A stretch of DNA of 64,000 bases from Arbacia lixula (lineage: Eukaryota; Echinodermata; Echinoidea; Arbacioida; Arbaciidae), in NCBI GenBank assembly GCA_963669155.1, contig OZ022588.1:18737938-18801937 (forward strand), in the 5' to 3' direction. Every line of letters begins with the position of its first letter. The first letter of the stretch is position 1. Of the stretch, positions 37,201-42,675 are shown piece by piece. Made by a program: the position numbers and the translations under genes. Below the pieces are notes generated by a model that was given only the letters and a program-made list of their open reading frames with translations, was not told the origin of the DNA and did no database searches.

Positions 37201-37866
37201 ATATTCCTCCCTACAGTCAGGCCTGAAGACAAACTCCTCTGCCATGGGCACGCCTGGGAACGTTGCCGCACAATCGATAGCGTAATACCTCAGAGCAGTC
37301 CAAACTTCCCCCTCATTTGATTTCTCAATGATCAAACTGGCAGGCCGATCACTGCGAAACGACAGCACTGTCTGCTGAAATAGGAACTGATCAACGAGGT
37401 CTAGGGTGAGGTGAACGTTTCTGTCACCATTTTGAGACTGCCACCACGTTTCGAGCCGCGGTGATGTAAATACCTGGTTGAAGATTAGAAATGTTGTGAC
37501 ATCGTAAAGAGAAGCGACAGGGTGCGACAGCACAGGATCTGAAGCGTTGCATGTCTCCTTTGCGAATGTGTCGCCGAGATCACTAGCAATCCGGAGCTCA
37601 AATTGCGACGGGGGATCACCGCAGGTAGAGTTTGTGGAAACAGTCCTGTTGCGGTCTTCAACAATCAGGTCCACAAAGGGAGGGTAGCAGGCGCGATCAC
37701 CACACTGCCCCTTCACTACTGATGGGGAACTTAAAAGGGCAAGAAACAGGATAACCACTGCGAATTTTGAGCACAGTTTGCTGCTGTGTGCTGCTAGTGA
37801 AGCTCTTGGTTGATATAGATGAGAGAGGGTATTCATTGTGTCAATGAAACTTTGAAACAGAGTCAT
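1023..37866 (-). CDS. Laminin-type short-arm gene (LN-5xLE-LF-4xLE-L4A-LE), 20 coding exons in window, 3' part off the edge
   Basis: Secreted basement-membrane protein; LN domains of laminins polymerise into networks and LE rods space the globular L4/LF domains. I joined 20 exons by GT/AG borders and matching phases: the frame stays open for 1255 codons. By residue: signal peptide 1-53; LN 55-292 with WWQSQ at 141-145; LE1-LE5 293-~550; LF ~547-756 ending in an I-R-Y-E type core and a conserved C-rich tail; LE6-LE9 757-~955; L4A ~965-1175 inserted in split LE10; LE11 to 1255. LE1-LF matches the laminin beta layout, while L4A belongs to alpha and gamma chains; alpha-5/Drosophila LanA-like chains have both a domain IVB and IVA but with more LE repeats before them. 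No coiled coil or LG domain lies in the window, so chain type is open. Nearly every intron carries mobile DNA. Confidence 0.9.
1661..1786 (-). CDS. Laminin-like exon 19: end of L4A, re-entry to LE10
   Basis: Codons 1142-1183, phase 0/0; acceptor CTTCATTCACAG, donor GTAAGA. SVFFHDGSLTEA is the closing L4A strand and VEECFCPPEYT begins the second half of the split LE (usual form V-E-x-C-x-C-P-x-G-Y). Confidence 0.91.
2227..2691. mobile_element. TTAA-flanked MITE, copy 1
   Basis: Begins TTAAAGACAGCCCGTCCC and ends GGGACGGACAATCTTTAA; flanking TTAA at both ends fits a piggyBac/Kolobok-type target site. It contains a near-perfect hairpin CTTTTTTCGTGGTACGAAAA. A second copy is at 52505-53400. Confidence 0.75.
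2921..3043 (-). CDS. Laminin-like exon 18: L4A domain part 3
   Basis: Codons 1101-1141, phase 0/0; acceptor TTTTCCTTACAG, donor GTAAGC. LKLHESYW and ILASISDIRIRAKY match the L4A strands L-x-E-x-x-W and L-x-x-I-x-x-I-x-I-R-A-x-Y. Confidence 0.92.
3763..4015 (-). CDS. Laminin-like exon 17: L4A domain core
   Basis: Codons 1016-1100, phase 2 in, 0 out; acceptor CTCTCTTTGTAG, donor GTAATG. FFVAPSQYLGDHRTAYGQ matches the laminin IV-A signature (F-x-A-P-x-x-Y-L-G-x-x-x-x-S-Y-G-Q), and several N-x-S/T sites follow. Confidence 0.93.
4238..4469 (-). CDS. Laminin-like exon 16: end of LE9, first half of split LE10, start of L4A
   Basis: Codons 939-1015 plus 2 nt, phase 1 in, 2 out; acceptor CCGTTTCTACAG, donor GTAAGA. 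GTYGFGVYSERGCIECLC is the usual lead into an L4A domain, and WF then W-T-G-I-D starts the beta sandwich. The HINE element at 4502-5610 begins only 33 nt from this acceptor. Confidence 0.9.
4502..5610 (+). mobile_element. Helentron-like (HINE/pearl-type) nonautonomous element, copy A
   Basis: 5' end is a 30-nt hairpin (ATGCCTCC..GAA..GGAGGCAT) after a T run. About six tandem units follow, each with GGTCAATGAACTTTG. Then come an inverted copy of the 5' end (GGCGGAGGCAT), a second hairpin (CGACCGCACGGCAGTCG) and CTAG before TT. It fills 88% of the 1253-bp intron 15. No ORF of note. Confidence 0.75.
5723..5862 (-). CDS. Laminin-like exon 15: end of LE8 and most of LE9
   Basis: Codons 892-938, phase 2 in, 1 out; acceptor CTCCCTCCCTAG, donor GTATGT. 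FFNLTTDGCVGCSCDS, GQCTCRQSASGLHC and DECPQG. A decayed copy with an in-frame stop sits just upstream (5885-5972). Confidence 0.92.
5885..5972 (-). pseudogene. Decayed tandem copy of exon 15
   Basis: Minus strand reads FFNLNSSGCAG, stop, SCDFIWSVGGTCN, aligning with exon 15 FFNLTTDGCVGCSCDSIGSVNGTCN, with the same CTCCCTAG acceptor region repeated. A shorter third remnant lies at about 6000-6045. The stop replaces a structural cysteine codon, so this is a dead exon. Confidence 0.75.
6367..6490 (-). CDS. Laminin-like exon 14: end of LE7 and most of LE8
   Basis: Codons 851-891 plus 2 nt, phase 1 in, 2 out; acceptor GGTGCTCCAG, donor GTAGGT. GQGCVACDCAPDFSMGTSC followed by GQCGCKEGVQGLRC and the fourth-loop opener ECGQG. 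Confidence 0.91.
6559..7391. mobile_element. TTAA-flanked MITE with poly-G/poly-C interior
   Basis: Ends TTAACCCTATCTA and TATATAGGGTTAA form inverted repeats with TTAA at both outer edges. The interior has a 19-G run at 7263-7281 followed by C-rich CCACCACACCCCC, which can pair with it. Confidence 0.65.
7553..8030. mobile_element. Related TTAA-flanked MITE
   Basis: Ends TTAACCCTAAAACC and GGTTAGGGTTAA. It shares interior words with 6559-7391 (CTTTCAAGTCTTACGCA-like stretch, GGCCGATATCTC, poly-G), so it is a diverged family member. Confidence 0.6.
8331..8462 (-). CDS. Laminin-like exon 13: LE7
   Basis: Codons 807-850, phase 1/1; acceptor GACCCCCTCAG, donor GTAAAG. DCGCHAQGSVTQSC, GVCECRPNVMGEKC and HYGLASG form a standard LE repeat. 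Confidence 0.92.
9031..9180 (-). CDS. Laminin-like exon 12: LE6
   Basis: Codons 757-806, phase 1/1; donor GTTTGT. ACDCSPIGSNLSPVC, GGQCPCLPGVTTRSC and FFFGIESGSGC resemble the first LE after LF in beta chains. Its acceptor tract is an uninterrupted run of 15 C followed by AG. Confidence 0.92.
9181..9979. other. Intron 11 segment, low complexity
   Basis: Contains the C15 acceptor tract of exon 12 (seen as G15 at 9183-9197), an ACT-type trinucleotide array at about 9463-9505 and unassigned sequence. No exon recognised. Confidence 0.5.
9980..13064. mobile_element. 3.1-kb TTAA-flanked TIR element with a HINE copy inside
   Basis: Left end TTAAAGGGTTACTTAATTAG.AAAAATAAG and right end CTTATTTTT..TAACCCTTTAA are inverted, and the homology continues about 100 bp inward (GTGCGGCAAACAAATGTGAA against TTCACATTTGTTTGCCGCA). 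No transposase ORF, so nonautonomous. Two 22-bp direct copies (CTTCCGTCGGTGACTTCTTC) are at about 12428-12474. Confidence 0.75.
10466..11860 (-). mobile_element. Helentron-like element, copy B (reverse orientation)
   Basis: Read on the minus strand: hairpin ATGCCTCCGCCACGAAGTGG at 11860-11831, repeated TGAACTTTG units, GGCGGAGGCAT, hairpin CGACTGTGTGGCAGTCG, AATTGCTCTAG, then TT. Nested in the 9980-13064 element and therefore younger than it. Confidence 0.75.
13304..13490 (-). CDS. Laminin-like exon 11: end of LF domain
   Basis: Codons 695-756 plus 1 nt, phase 0 in, 1 out; acceptor CTCATCCCCAG, donor GTGAGC. VVLPDLAALEIF continues LLDS (beta-chain form L-I-D-S-L-V-L-x-P), followed by a helical segment with two cysteines before LE6. 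Confidence 0.9.
14052..14164 (-). CDS. Laminin-like exon 10: LF domain part 3
   Basis: Codons 657-694, phase 1 in, 0 out; acceptor AATTTCTGTAG, donor GTAAGT. It contains QCLRGDTSYDIIINLG and ends in ELLLDS, matching the C-x-x-x-x-x-Y-x-I-x-x-x-L and L-I-D-S strands of LF domains. Confidence 0.9.
14721..14850 (-). CDS. Laminin-like exon 9: LF domain part 2
   Basis: Codons 614-656 plus 1 nt, phase 0 in, 1 out; acceptor TTATTTTACAG, donor GTATGT. TTSDWSNVNVEI follows IRYE as in beta-chain LF domains (DW then a beta strand). The 8.45-kb intron before it contains the 15639-23177 composite transposon. Confidence 0.9.
15900..17110. repeat. Tandem duplications inside the composite element
   Basis: The block with TTTCTTCCTATCTTGCAGT recurs at about 16080 and 16390. 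The block with GAGGGACCA..AGTGTGT..TGAATG through AACCATAACATTTTACTTTA recurs at about 16485-16690 and 16897-17100. Confidence 0.7.
17573..18940 (+). CDS. LINE ORF1: Gag-like protein with three zinc knuckles
   Basis: 455 codons from ATG at 17573. A charged, lysine-rich N-terminus precedes a central RNA-binding-type region and, at residues ~244-300, three CCHC knuckles: CYKCQRFGHTQERC, CVRCGGSHSFNDC and CCRCNQNHSAAYKGC. A Pro/Thr/Ser-rich tail follows. This layout is that of ORF1 in I/Jockey-group non-LTR retrotransposons, which packages element RNA. It is intact. ORF2 starts 23 nt after its stop. The protein belongs to the mobile element, not to the host laminin gene whose intron it occupies, on the opposite strand. 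Confidence 0.85.
   Translation: MASASSGEENYEEYVSAIYARSTPMKKKKTEKGEEERETENESEREETMKWQTATSPRGRKKRPRTSTLTESPKKENETAKGKDSVINNKTQLTATITGVEANIAKANPIKIAQSLHQNIGHVKKFVRNQKTIHVTCFHTKQYAMLLSITHLAGTEVKISEFNPNANQKKGAIKVSTDITELELLEHLKSEKVSHVRRFKRRIDGVLKNTPSVLLTFERNTVPKEITFAYELYKVEDYVPPVPRCYKCQRFGHTQERCSNNVRCVRCGGSHSFNDCPNKDNPTCCRCNQNHSAAYKGCSGYKDAIKIQQIKLNEKISYADATKNFHAAKREMSLKVPTEVSTSIPQAQPTIAPPPLPQRPSTSKHSVPHNNGATNASTQPLPSTQPKQMTIGTQNDEAGTSNETYQVPITINPIDFLSFIVHVINNMNPNSSNSNKISLVIDAAQKYLNIPAVSP
18964..20280 (+). CDS. LINE ORF2 N-terminal part: AP-like endonuclease and linker
   Basis: 438 codons; the more natural start may be Met25 (MIHILQCNAQS). Endonuclease/exonuclease/phosphatase motifs in order: QCNAQS, LQETW, GDFNSHNIIWGS, TDLTLAS and the catalytic SDHLLL. 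The WWNESCKKAIQERK linker typical of I/Jockey-like elements follows. The endonuclease would nick target DNA to prime reverse transcription. The frame ends at a TGA at 20278 and the reverse transcriptase continues in another frame from 20282, so a single frameshift breaks ORF2. Confidence 0.85.
   Translation: MNRGLLFTRSLWFKPRPFLVFSFIMIHILQCNAQSMNAHGMEFYYSMLRGSETPYIICLQETWFHDFNTLDFPNYTLLTKNRADNHGGLAFYIHNSIPYDIIDTPPGKEFQKVNIYLDHVFSIVNYYNPCKKIEAEDLRLLLHNLKDNYVICGDFNSHNIIWGSDHTDSNGKTIEEFITANDIVIVNNGSPTRLDPHSGKYSNTDLTLASKAISSKCQWSVTNDCFGSDHLLLNCHIGVPLPPSANCTNPKSNISFKNADWKKYKKSITKYFGAICHTTYSNLNIQGKYDFIVEAILKSASEILRKTKESKFKDPVPWWNESCKKAIQERKTARNKLNRRSFSSDDVLSYTDKKRIAQKIIRNAGQEYWISKSKNMNRMTDLGEVWNKVKRIRNSKKKIPDLIVNEKPITTPKDKSEIFLDIFSNNISNLNLRNISKE
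20282..21073 (+). pseudogene. LINE ORF2 reverse transcriptase, catalytic motif damaged
   Basis: RT blocks in order: DTAPGQDGI, NSYRPISLTPVLCKLMERL, QAGFRKERSTTD, FLDLEKAYD (first catalytic Asp), GIPQGSVFSPLLFN, then YADE where YADD is expected, followed three codons later by a stop. Thumb and any RNase H region are missing. The element cannot now encode a full working RT. Confidence 0.85.
21074..21695 (+). pseudogene. LINE ORF2 C-terminal remnant with CCHC-type zinc finger
   Basis: After a frameshift, the segment 21228-21695 encodes RLRLGKCNLN and C-D-Y-C-x6-E-T-I-E-H-F-L-L-H-F, the C-terminal finger usual in I/Jockey elements (with the last Cys changed to Phe). Short coding-like sequence between 21078 and 21248 in another frame suggests an internal deletion joined RT directly to this tail. 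Confidence 0.75.
21696..22250 (+). other. Probable LINE 3'UTR with (TA/TG) tract
   Basis: A TATATGTG-type microsatellite at 21787-21870 and an AATAAA at about 22095 follow the ORF2 remnant. The exact LINE 3' end is not clear; T runs at 22529-22550 and 22621-22650 are nearby. Confidence 0.4.
23304..23450 (-). CDS. Laminin-like exon 8: LF domain part 1
   Basis: Codons 565-613, phase 0/0; acceptor TTTCTATCCACAG, donor GTAAAG. Motifs HTGPGFAVVP and DYALVIRYE match the G-x-G-F-x-x-V-P and D-Y-D-L-V-I-R-Y-E core of the beta-chain domain IV. Decayed tandem copies of this exon lie in the upstream intron at 23491-23890. Confidence 0.9.
23491..23890 (-). pseudogene. Decayed tandem copies of exon 8 in intron 7
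   Basis: Three units repeat exon 8 words: GGCCCTGT, GAGCATCACTCC and TCTGATAGACACAG. The first unit still reads ALWSDAHHTGPGFVMV on the minus strand against exon 8 ALGSDARHTGPGFAVV. Later units carry stops and indels. Each is joined by GGTCACTGTGAAGGTCA-rich spacer. Confidence 0.7.
24495..24713 (-). CDS. Laminin-like exon 7: end of LE4, LE5, start of LF domain
   Basis: Codons 492-564, phase 0/0; acceptor GCCCTCACAG, donor GTATGT. GTFNLDPSDPVGCTPCDCD closes LE4 and opens LE5. LE5 lacks its last cysteine pair (RACNDTLPGFYVPRLDG) and runs into an EAE-rich helix, exactly the LE5-to-LF (domain IV) transition of laminin beta chains. Confidence 0.92.
24796..24898. mobile_element. Small foldback MITE
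   Basis: GTGGTTTACCAGATATATTG..TTCAGCTAGCAT is mirrored by ATGCTAGCTGAATGCAATAT..GTATACCAC, a stem of about 33 bp around an AT-rich loop. Confidence 0.6.
25719..25816. mobile_element. Small foldback MITE
   Basis: ATATTCATGAAACCTTACTA at the left is inverted as TAGTAGGGTTTCATGAATAT at the right, with further pairing inside. A decayed relative is at 606-790. Confidence 0.6.
25936..26048 (-). CDS. Laminin-like exon 6: first part of LE4
   Basis: Codons 454-491, phase 1 in, 0 out; acceptor TTTCTTGTAG, donor GTATTA. It reads ECDCDPVGTSG ... CDKATGVCICKDNVEGTRC, the first three disulfide loops of an LE repeat; loop four comes from exon 7. Confidence 0.92.
26206..26387. repeat. 30-bp minisatellite next to exon 5
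   Basis: About six units of the form CTAGGTCAATATGTGACCTTTTAATCAAA, running up to the exon 5 donor. Confidence 0.75.
26388..26543 (-). CDS. Laminin-like exon 5: LE3
   Basis: Codons 402-453, phase 1/1; acceptor CATGTATAG, donor GTGAGT. Motifs ACNCSAEG, CNETNGQCECKTNVQGRPC and CNECMDTFYDL are a complete laminin EGF-like repeat. The donor abuts a 30-bp minisatellite at 26206-26387. Confidence 0.93.
26799..27117. repeat. Tandem duplication, about 160 bp x2
   Basis: GATGACGCCACTTGCATACTC ... ACAGGTTGGTTTTATATAAAT is followed at about 26968 by a diverged copy with the same order of words (TCTCTCCACTAA, AGTCAAGAAAAAAT, CCAGGACCATTGCATCT). Positions 27118-28195 hold no recognised feature. Confidence 0.7.
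28196..28234 (-). CDS. Candidate 39-nt cassette microexon between exons 4 and 5
   Basis: Minus strand shows a good acceptor (TTTGCTTTAACAG), 39 nt without stop, then a strong donor (GTAAGTACTG). Length is a multiple of three and it fits the phase-1 intron, adding 13 residues (DRESPYPCIQYCW plus R) between LE2 and LE3. Without it the LE2/LE3 border has canonical cysteine spacing (TCIACNC), so if used it would be an alternative exon adding two cysteines. Splicing is not proven. Confidence 0.3.
28535..30411. mobile_element. 1.9-kb foldback element with long palindromic core
   Basis: Outer inverted ends TTTTATGGGACGCCAAATAAA and TTTATTTGGCGTCCCATAAAA. From about 29350 to 30350 the two halves are inverted copies around a centre near 29885 (CTTCTATGGGGGGAGGTTGAAAAAT and its complement). 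A 190-bp block at 28985 is duplicated in tandem at 29183. No transposase ORF. Confidence 0.75.
30705..31084. mobile_element. TTAA-flanked foldback MITE
   Basis: TTAAAGGGCATATAC ... GTATATGCCCTTTAA. Arms of about 170 bp pair nearly throughout (TGATCATTTTAGACGCTTGCTGAAAG against its complement). Confidence 0.8.
31309..31476 (-). CDS. Laminin-like exon 4: LE2
   Basis: Codons 346-401, phase 1 in and 1 out; donor GTAAGA, acceptor GCGTTAG. Eight LE cysteines are present (DCGCGGRADSC ... GVCQDCQENTSGDKCEVC). The long loop between the third and fourth cysteines is the form usual for LE2 in beta and gamma chains. Confidence 0.92.
32078..32198 (-). CDS. Laminin-like exon 3: rest of LE1
   Basis: Codons 306-345 plus 1 nt. 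Acceptor TCCTGGACAG, donor GTAATC. It begins NEAVCICEHNTVGLNCESC and continues LPLYNNTPW, the diagnostic LE1 sequence of laminins (CxCxHNTxGxxCExCLPxxNxxPW). Confidence 0.92.
33630..33830 (-). CDS. Laminin-like exon 2: end of LN and start of LE1
   Basis: Codons 239-305, phase 0 at both ends; acceptor TTCCCTCCAG, donor GTAAGT. It encodes the LN C-terminus (YFEFAYQQYFSLRALRI) and the junction Q-C-L-C-Y-G-H-A-A-E-C that opens the first LE repeat, the normal LN-to-LE transition of laminins and netrins. Confidence 0.93.
34815..34872 (+). other. Exon-like segment on plus strand in intron 1
   Basis: TCATATTTTACAG, then 58 nt open in one frame (NLKYKTEERLETWMPLYVQ), then GTAAGA. It looks like an internal exon but has no partner exon that I can see, and may be chance. 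Confidence 0.2.
35915..36414. mobile_element. TTAA-flanked foldback MITE
   Basis: TTAAAGGGATAATTCACCCTGA against TCAGGGTGAACTCTCCCTTTAA; arms continue about 150-200 bp (ATGTTGTGTAC against GTACACAACAT at the inner ends). Confidence 0.8.
37153..37866 (-). CDS. Laminin-like gene, coding exon 1: signal peptide and most of LN domain
   Basis: Codons 1-238, phase 0 donor (CAACAG/GTGGGT). The first ATG is at 37866; a second Met at codon 11 would give a more usual signal-peptide length. The hydrophobic core is at residues 35-46 and cleavage is likely near VKG/Q at 53. LN hallmarks are ACYPP at 59-63, NSTCG at 79-83 and WWQSQ at 141-145. Reading upstream, the exon probably starts at about 37987, where a pyrimidine-rich TTATTTCTAG acceptor is seen, so a separate 5'UTR exon lies further up. 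Confidence 0.92.
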
Positions 37867-37987
37867 GATGACAACTCCTTGGCGATCCAGGTTTTAACGT
37901 TTCATGTATCTTCCTCTTCTCATGTCCTCCCTAAGCATAGTCCAGAGATCCAGTCCATACTGTTCATGTCAAGTGTGGTGATTTGCT
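37867..37987 (-). other. 5'UTR part of the first coding exon
   Basis: On the minus strand a long pyrimidine tract followed by TAG ends at 37988-37989, giving an acceptor about 120 nt before the ATG. This implies at least one upstream non-coding exon and intron; its position is not visible. Confidence 0.55.
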
Positions 37988-38819
37988 CTAGAAATAAGAA
38001 AATGAAATCATTAACAATTCAAGTTAGACTTGTTGTTATAATGTAAACAAACCAGTGATTAATAAATAGTATTTAGAAAATAGTAAAACTTTTGCTTACA
38101 CCGTGTTATTCTATTCTTTCAGGAAATTTTACCCACTAAAAGGGTGAAGAAAGGAAAAGAAAGAGTGAGAAGAGCTATTCTCCAGATGACGAACAGAGCA
38201 CACTCCCCTAAAATTTAAGACTGATAGTGATACTCTCTCTTTCTGATATCGAAAGAAACCTATCTATAGTTATTTGCAGAACATACTATTTTCACCACAT
38301 TTTGCCTTTCACCTTTCTTTGTTCTTTTTCTGCGTAACTACTTTGTGACTAGTTCACAACTCTCATCACCACCCTCCCCTTCTACCTCCAATTCATCTCA
38401 TATATTTTTCAGTTTAATCACTAAAAAACTAAAGCTAAAAACAGTAATACTGTAGGATGGTAGCGCTATGCATGCTAGTCAGATGCAGCATTTTTAGCTC
38501 TGCAATAGCAGTTTTAAATCTAATTAAATCTTAATTTTTTGTTCATCATCCTTAATTGTCTGAATTTGAGTTGTTTGGTGTTTTTAAATGCGTACCCTTG
38601 CCATGTTCAACATGGAAATCAATATTTCGGAGGATTTACCATCTTTTTGGACTTAAGAAATTTGATGTTCCAGCCTATCTTCAATGTATAATGATACCTG
38701 TATTATAGTGCAATAGGCATGCAGCATAGCTTTTAGTTGAAAGGCACACATATTTCGCATCGGCCATCTTGGAATAATTTTTAGCGGTTCTTTTTAAACT
38801 TGTTTTTGTGGAATAAAAA

Positions 38820-41800
38820 GTGGAAATCCTTTCTGTGCTTTTGATAGTTTTTACCATGGCTATACATCATTCTCAATGGATCCCAGCATTTTGTGCAATT
38901 TTGTGTGTTTCGTTGCGAATCACCAGTGTAGTGAGAGTGGATACTATTGACAACAACCAACCAAGTTTTATACAGGACAACTGGCCAGCACCTCTATCAG
39001 CTCTGCTGAGTAAATCTCCTAGCTCCATCGATGTAAAATCTGTGAGTTTGTTTCATTGTTTTCATTACTTTTTGAAGCCTAAATTGCTGAACATAACACC
39101 TGTAACAAAGAAGTGGTTCAGATTATGAGCATTTTTCTGTTCGATTTTATCAGGTGACATTGAACTGAATCCCAGCCCACGTAAATTGAAATAACCATGT
39201 GAAATCTGCCACAAAGCTGCCAAATGGGGCCAACAAGCTATAGCATGTGACCAATGTCAGGGCTGGTTTCATGCCTCCTGTCTAAACATGAGCAACAATA
39301 TGTACTGTGTTCTAGCCCAACATCTTCTAACATTCTTCGATATGTGGTCAATGTGGAATGCCTAACTTCTCTACAACCTTTTTTGAAGAATGAATCATCA
39401 AACAACTTCAGCGTTCTAGACTCAGCTGAAGAAAATACATCTAGATCTTGACCTAGTCAATTAGGTCTACACCAGGACATCAATCCAGGCCTACCAGTAC
39501 AAGCGTCTAGCCATAAATCGAAGTACAGGTCTAAAAAGGATGGACACACAACCTGCAAATGTGACTCAACAAGGGAACTAAGAGCCGAGAGTAAAACTAC
39601 AAAAAAAAAGGGGGGGGGGGGGAAGGAATCAACCAACATCAACATGAACATGAATTGCCAGAGTATAAGAAATAAACTAAAGCAATTCAACTGCCGCGCA
39701 GTCGATTAATATGCCTCCGCATCTTTGCTAGCTCTATTTAGATTTATTCTCAGAAAACCTGTTTAGTGGGCATTAAACCATTAATTCCTATATAAAATGA
39801 AAATATCATATTCTGTTTCTCCATGTTTGGCCAAGTTTGGCAATCTTCATTGACCTTTGACTTCCAATCTAATCAGTCCGTCTAAAGCCATCCTTGTATC
39901 AAGTTTGTTTAAAATTAACCAATTTTGGGGTTTTCAGAAATTTTACCCACACTTTCACCAGTCTACCTCCATGAAGCGATACATCTCTGTACCATGTTTG
40001 GTTCAAATTGAACCACTAGTTTTGCATTCAATGTGAAAAATGTTAAATTTGGCACAATTTTTAGCCAATGTTGGCAAAGTTCATTGACATTTGACCTCTG
40101 CCCTTTGAGAATTTTCATCAAAAATATCATCAGTCTACCCCCAAGTAGTGATCCATCTTTGCGCCATGTTTGGTTGGTATTGCACAATTTAATCTTGATT
40201 TATTTTTCAAAATACATGTATTACTTTTGGGGCAATTTTTTTACCTTTGACCTTTCAGGAATTTTACCTAAACTTCCATCAATCTACCCCCATGAAGTGA
40301 CACATCTCTGTACTATGTTTGGTTAGAATTGCACCATTGGATTTGGGTTCATTGTGAAAAATATCAATATGGGGCCAATTTTTAGCAAATTGTTGTTCAT
40401 TGATCTTTGACCTCTGGCCTTCCAGGAATTTCACCAAATAATGTCACCAGTCTATTCCCAAGTAGTGATCCATCTTAGTACCATGTTTCATGAGAATTGC
40501 ATTTTGGATTTGGTTTTATGATGAAAAATATGAAGTTTGGGGCAGTTTTTAGCCAATTTTGGCAAAGTTCATTGACCTTTGACCTCTGAATTTTATAAAA
40601 AATGTCACCATTTTATTCCCAAGTAGTGATCCATCTTTGTACCATGTTTCATGAGAATTGGATCCTTGGATTTGGCTTTATTGTGAAAAAGGTCAATTTG
40701 GGGTTATTTTTCACAAAGTTCATTGACCTTTGACCTCAATCAGAATTGACCCCTATTTTACACACTTCATTGATTTCATGCAATACACATATGTGCCAAG
40801 TTTGAAGCAAATCTGGTTAACGGTTCTCAAGATATTGCCTGAACAGATTTGGGATGGATGGACGGATAACCCGAAAACATTTATAATGCCTTCCAGCCAC
40901 TTCGTGGCAGAGGTACAGTATGAATATGTACTCTTGAAGCTCTACTCGATGGAGAAAACCCAGATGTCATTGCTGGAACGGAATCGTGTCTGGATCTATA
41001 GCATAATCTCAACTGGGGAAATTTTTCCACAATATGGCGTATTTATGTCTGTTTATGCATAATGTCCCTCCTTGCATGTGCTGAACCTCACCTGCAATCT
41101 AACTCAGAAACACTATGGATACCAATACAAGTTAAAGGGACATCACCACTTTATATTGGGGCTTTTTATAGACCTACATCTAGTGATAGGAATTACCTGA
41201 GTGAACTGGATATTTCCTTATGCAAAATCCTTAGTAATGCTTCAATATGGCTCTTGGTCAATTTCAACCGACCTCACATCGATTGGGAAAATTATCAACT
41301 TTACAAAAATGGAGGATACTACTGCATCCTGTAATTAGCTTATAGTGAAGAAACCTATAGGGGAGAAACACCTTGAACTTATGTTTCACATCTCACCCTT
41401 GTTTTTTAAGTCTGTCCAGATTACTCACAGCATTAGTGACCATGACCTAGTAGTGATACAGGCCATCTTGAAACCAAAGCTTAATAGACCCATTAAGAGG
41501 AAAATTCATCTCTACAGGAGAGCAAACTTTGATGGAATTGACAGGGGCATGATTGAGTTTAACAAATCTCTTTCACATGATCGTGTGGATTCATCAAGTA
41601 TATCATTTTTATTATGTATATGAACTTTATTCAACATTTAACAAAGCACTCCACATCTCACTAGACTGTAATATCCCTTCGAAATTAACCTGAAGTCATT
41701 TTTCTTAACCTTGGGTGGATAGATCAATCAAGAGAGACATAAAAAGGAAACATGGATTATATAATAAAGTTAAGCATACCAATTTTCCTGTTCACCAGAC

Positions 41801-42520
41801 TGAATTCAAGAAATTGAGAAGGATAATAGACAGGATAATCAGAAAAGCCTTTAAAACCTATGCACATAATTGGACTTTCATAAAAGCGAAAAGGCAGGAA
41901 GTATCCGGTGTACCACCTCTAAAAGTTCTTGGAAACACTCTGACAAGTGCTAAGGACAAGGCTGAAGTATTGAATCAACACTTCTGCTCAGTATACATGT
42001 ATACCCACGAAGATCACAACATTCGAGACCTTTACAAAAAGTCAACAGAACCCAACCAAATAACTATCGACCGGTCTCCCTTAACCCTTTGTGTGCCAGA
42101 TACATGTAAAATGCTGCTTTATGTGACTTGTGTGTATTGATGGTGACATAATCCAGTAATGGCATGTTAAGCGTTAAGTCAACTGTCTGTAAGTTACTTG
42201 AACACATCATTCATGGTATATATAACGTATTACTATTAGCAGACTAGCAACATGGTTTTAGGAAAGGCAGGGCGTGTGAGACTCGACTGGCTGCCCTGGT
42301 TAATGAAGTGCAGAAGAATTTGGACAACAGGAGCCAAGTTGATCTCATAATAACCGACATACGTAAAGCTTTCAATGTAGTTCCTCATCAACGAATTTTA
42401 GCTAAATTACATCATGTCTACAGGGATTCAAAATAACATTATATACCTGGTTAACTAACTTCTTGATGAAATGTCATCAGAAAGTGGTCCTTGAAGGTGC
42501 AGAGTCAGACTCAGAGGAAA
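38820..42520 (+). pseudogene. CR1/L2-like LINE relic with 2A-like and PHD-finger N-terminus, split by a HINE copy
   Basis: In order: an open N-terminal segment (38820-39128); after one in-frame stop the 2A-like word GDIELNPSP at 39154-39180; after another stop a PHD-type finger (PCEICHK ... CDQCQGWFHASC) and CGMPNFSTTFF; then INMNMNCQSIRNK, the start of an AP endonuclease, cut by the element at 39677. Beyond the insertion come NPDVIAGTESWLD, LYIGAFYRPTSS, SDHDLVVIQ, a linker and RT words QHGFRKGRACETRLAAL and ITDIRKAFNVVPHQRIL. Frameshifts and stops are frequent. The 2A core has Ser for the essential Gly. Confidence 0.75.
39677..40915 (-). mobile_element. Helentron-like element, copy C (reverse orientation), inside the CR1-like LINE
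   Basis: Minus strand: imperfect 5' hairpin at 40915-40886, tandem TGAACTTTG units, hairpin CGACTGCGCGGCAGTTG, AATTGCTTTAG (CTAG mutated). It separates the first and second motifs of the LINE endonuclease. Confidence 0.72.
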
Positions 42521-42675
42521 TATCTAGGCCAATCCCGGGGCTAGGCCAGCTGGATAAGGCCGTGCTAAAGTAAACGGGCGCTAATTTAGATTTAGGGTTC
42601 AAATTCATAAAATAAGGTAGTGTCAAAGTATAGGCCTATGGATATATGAACGAGCCAAGCCTCTCGCCACCGTTG

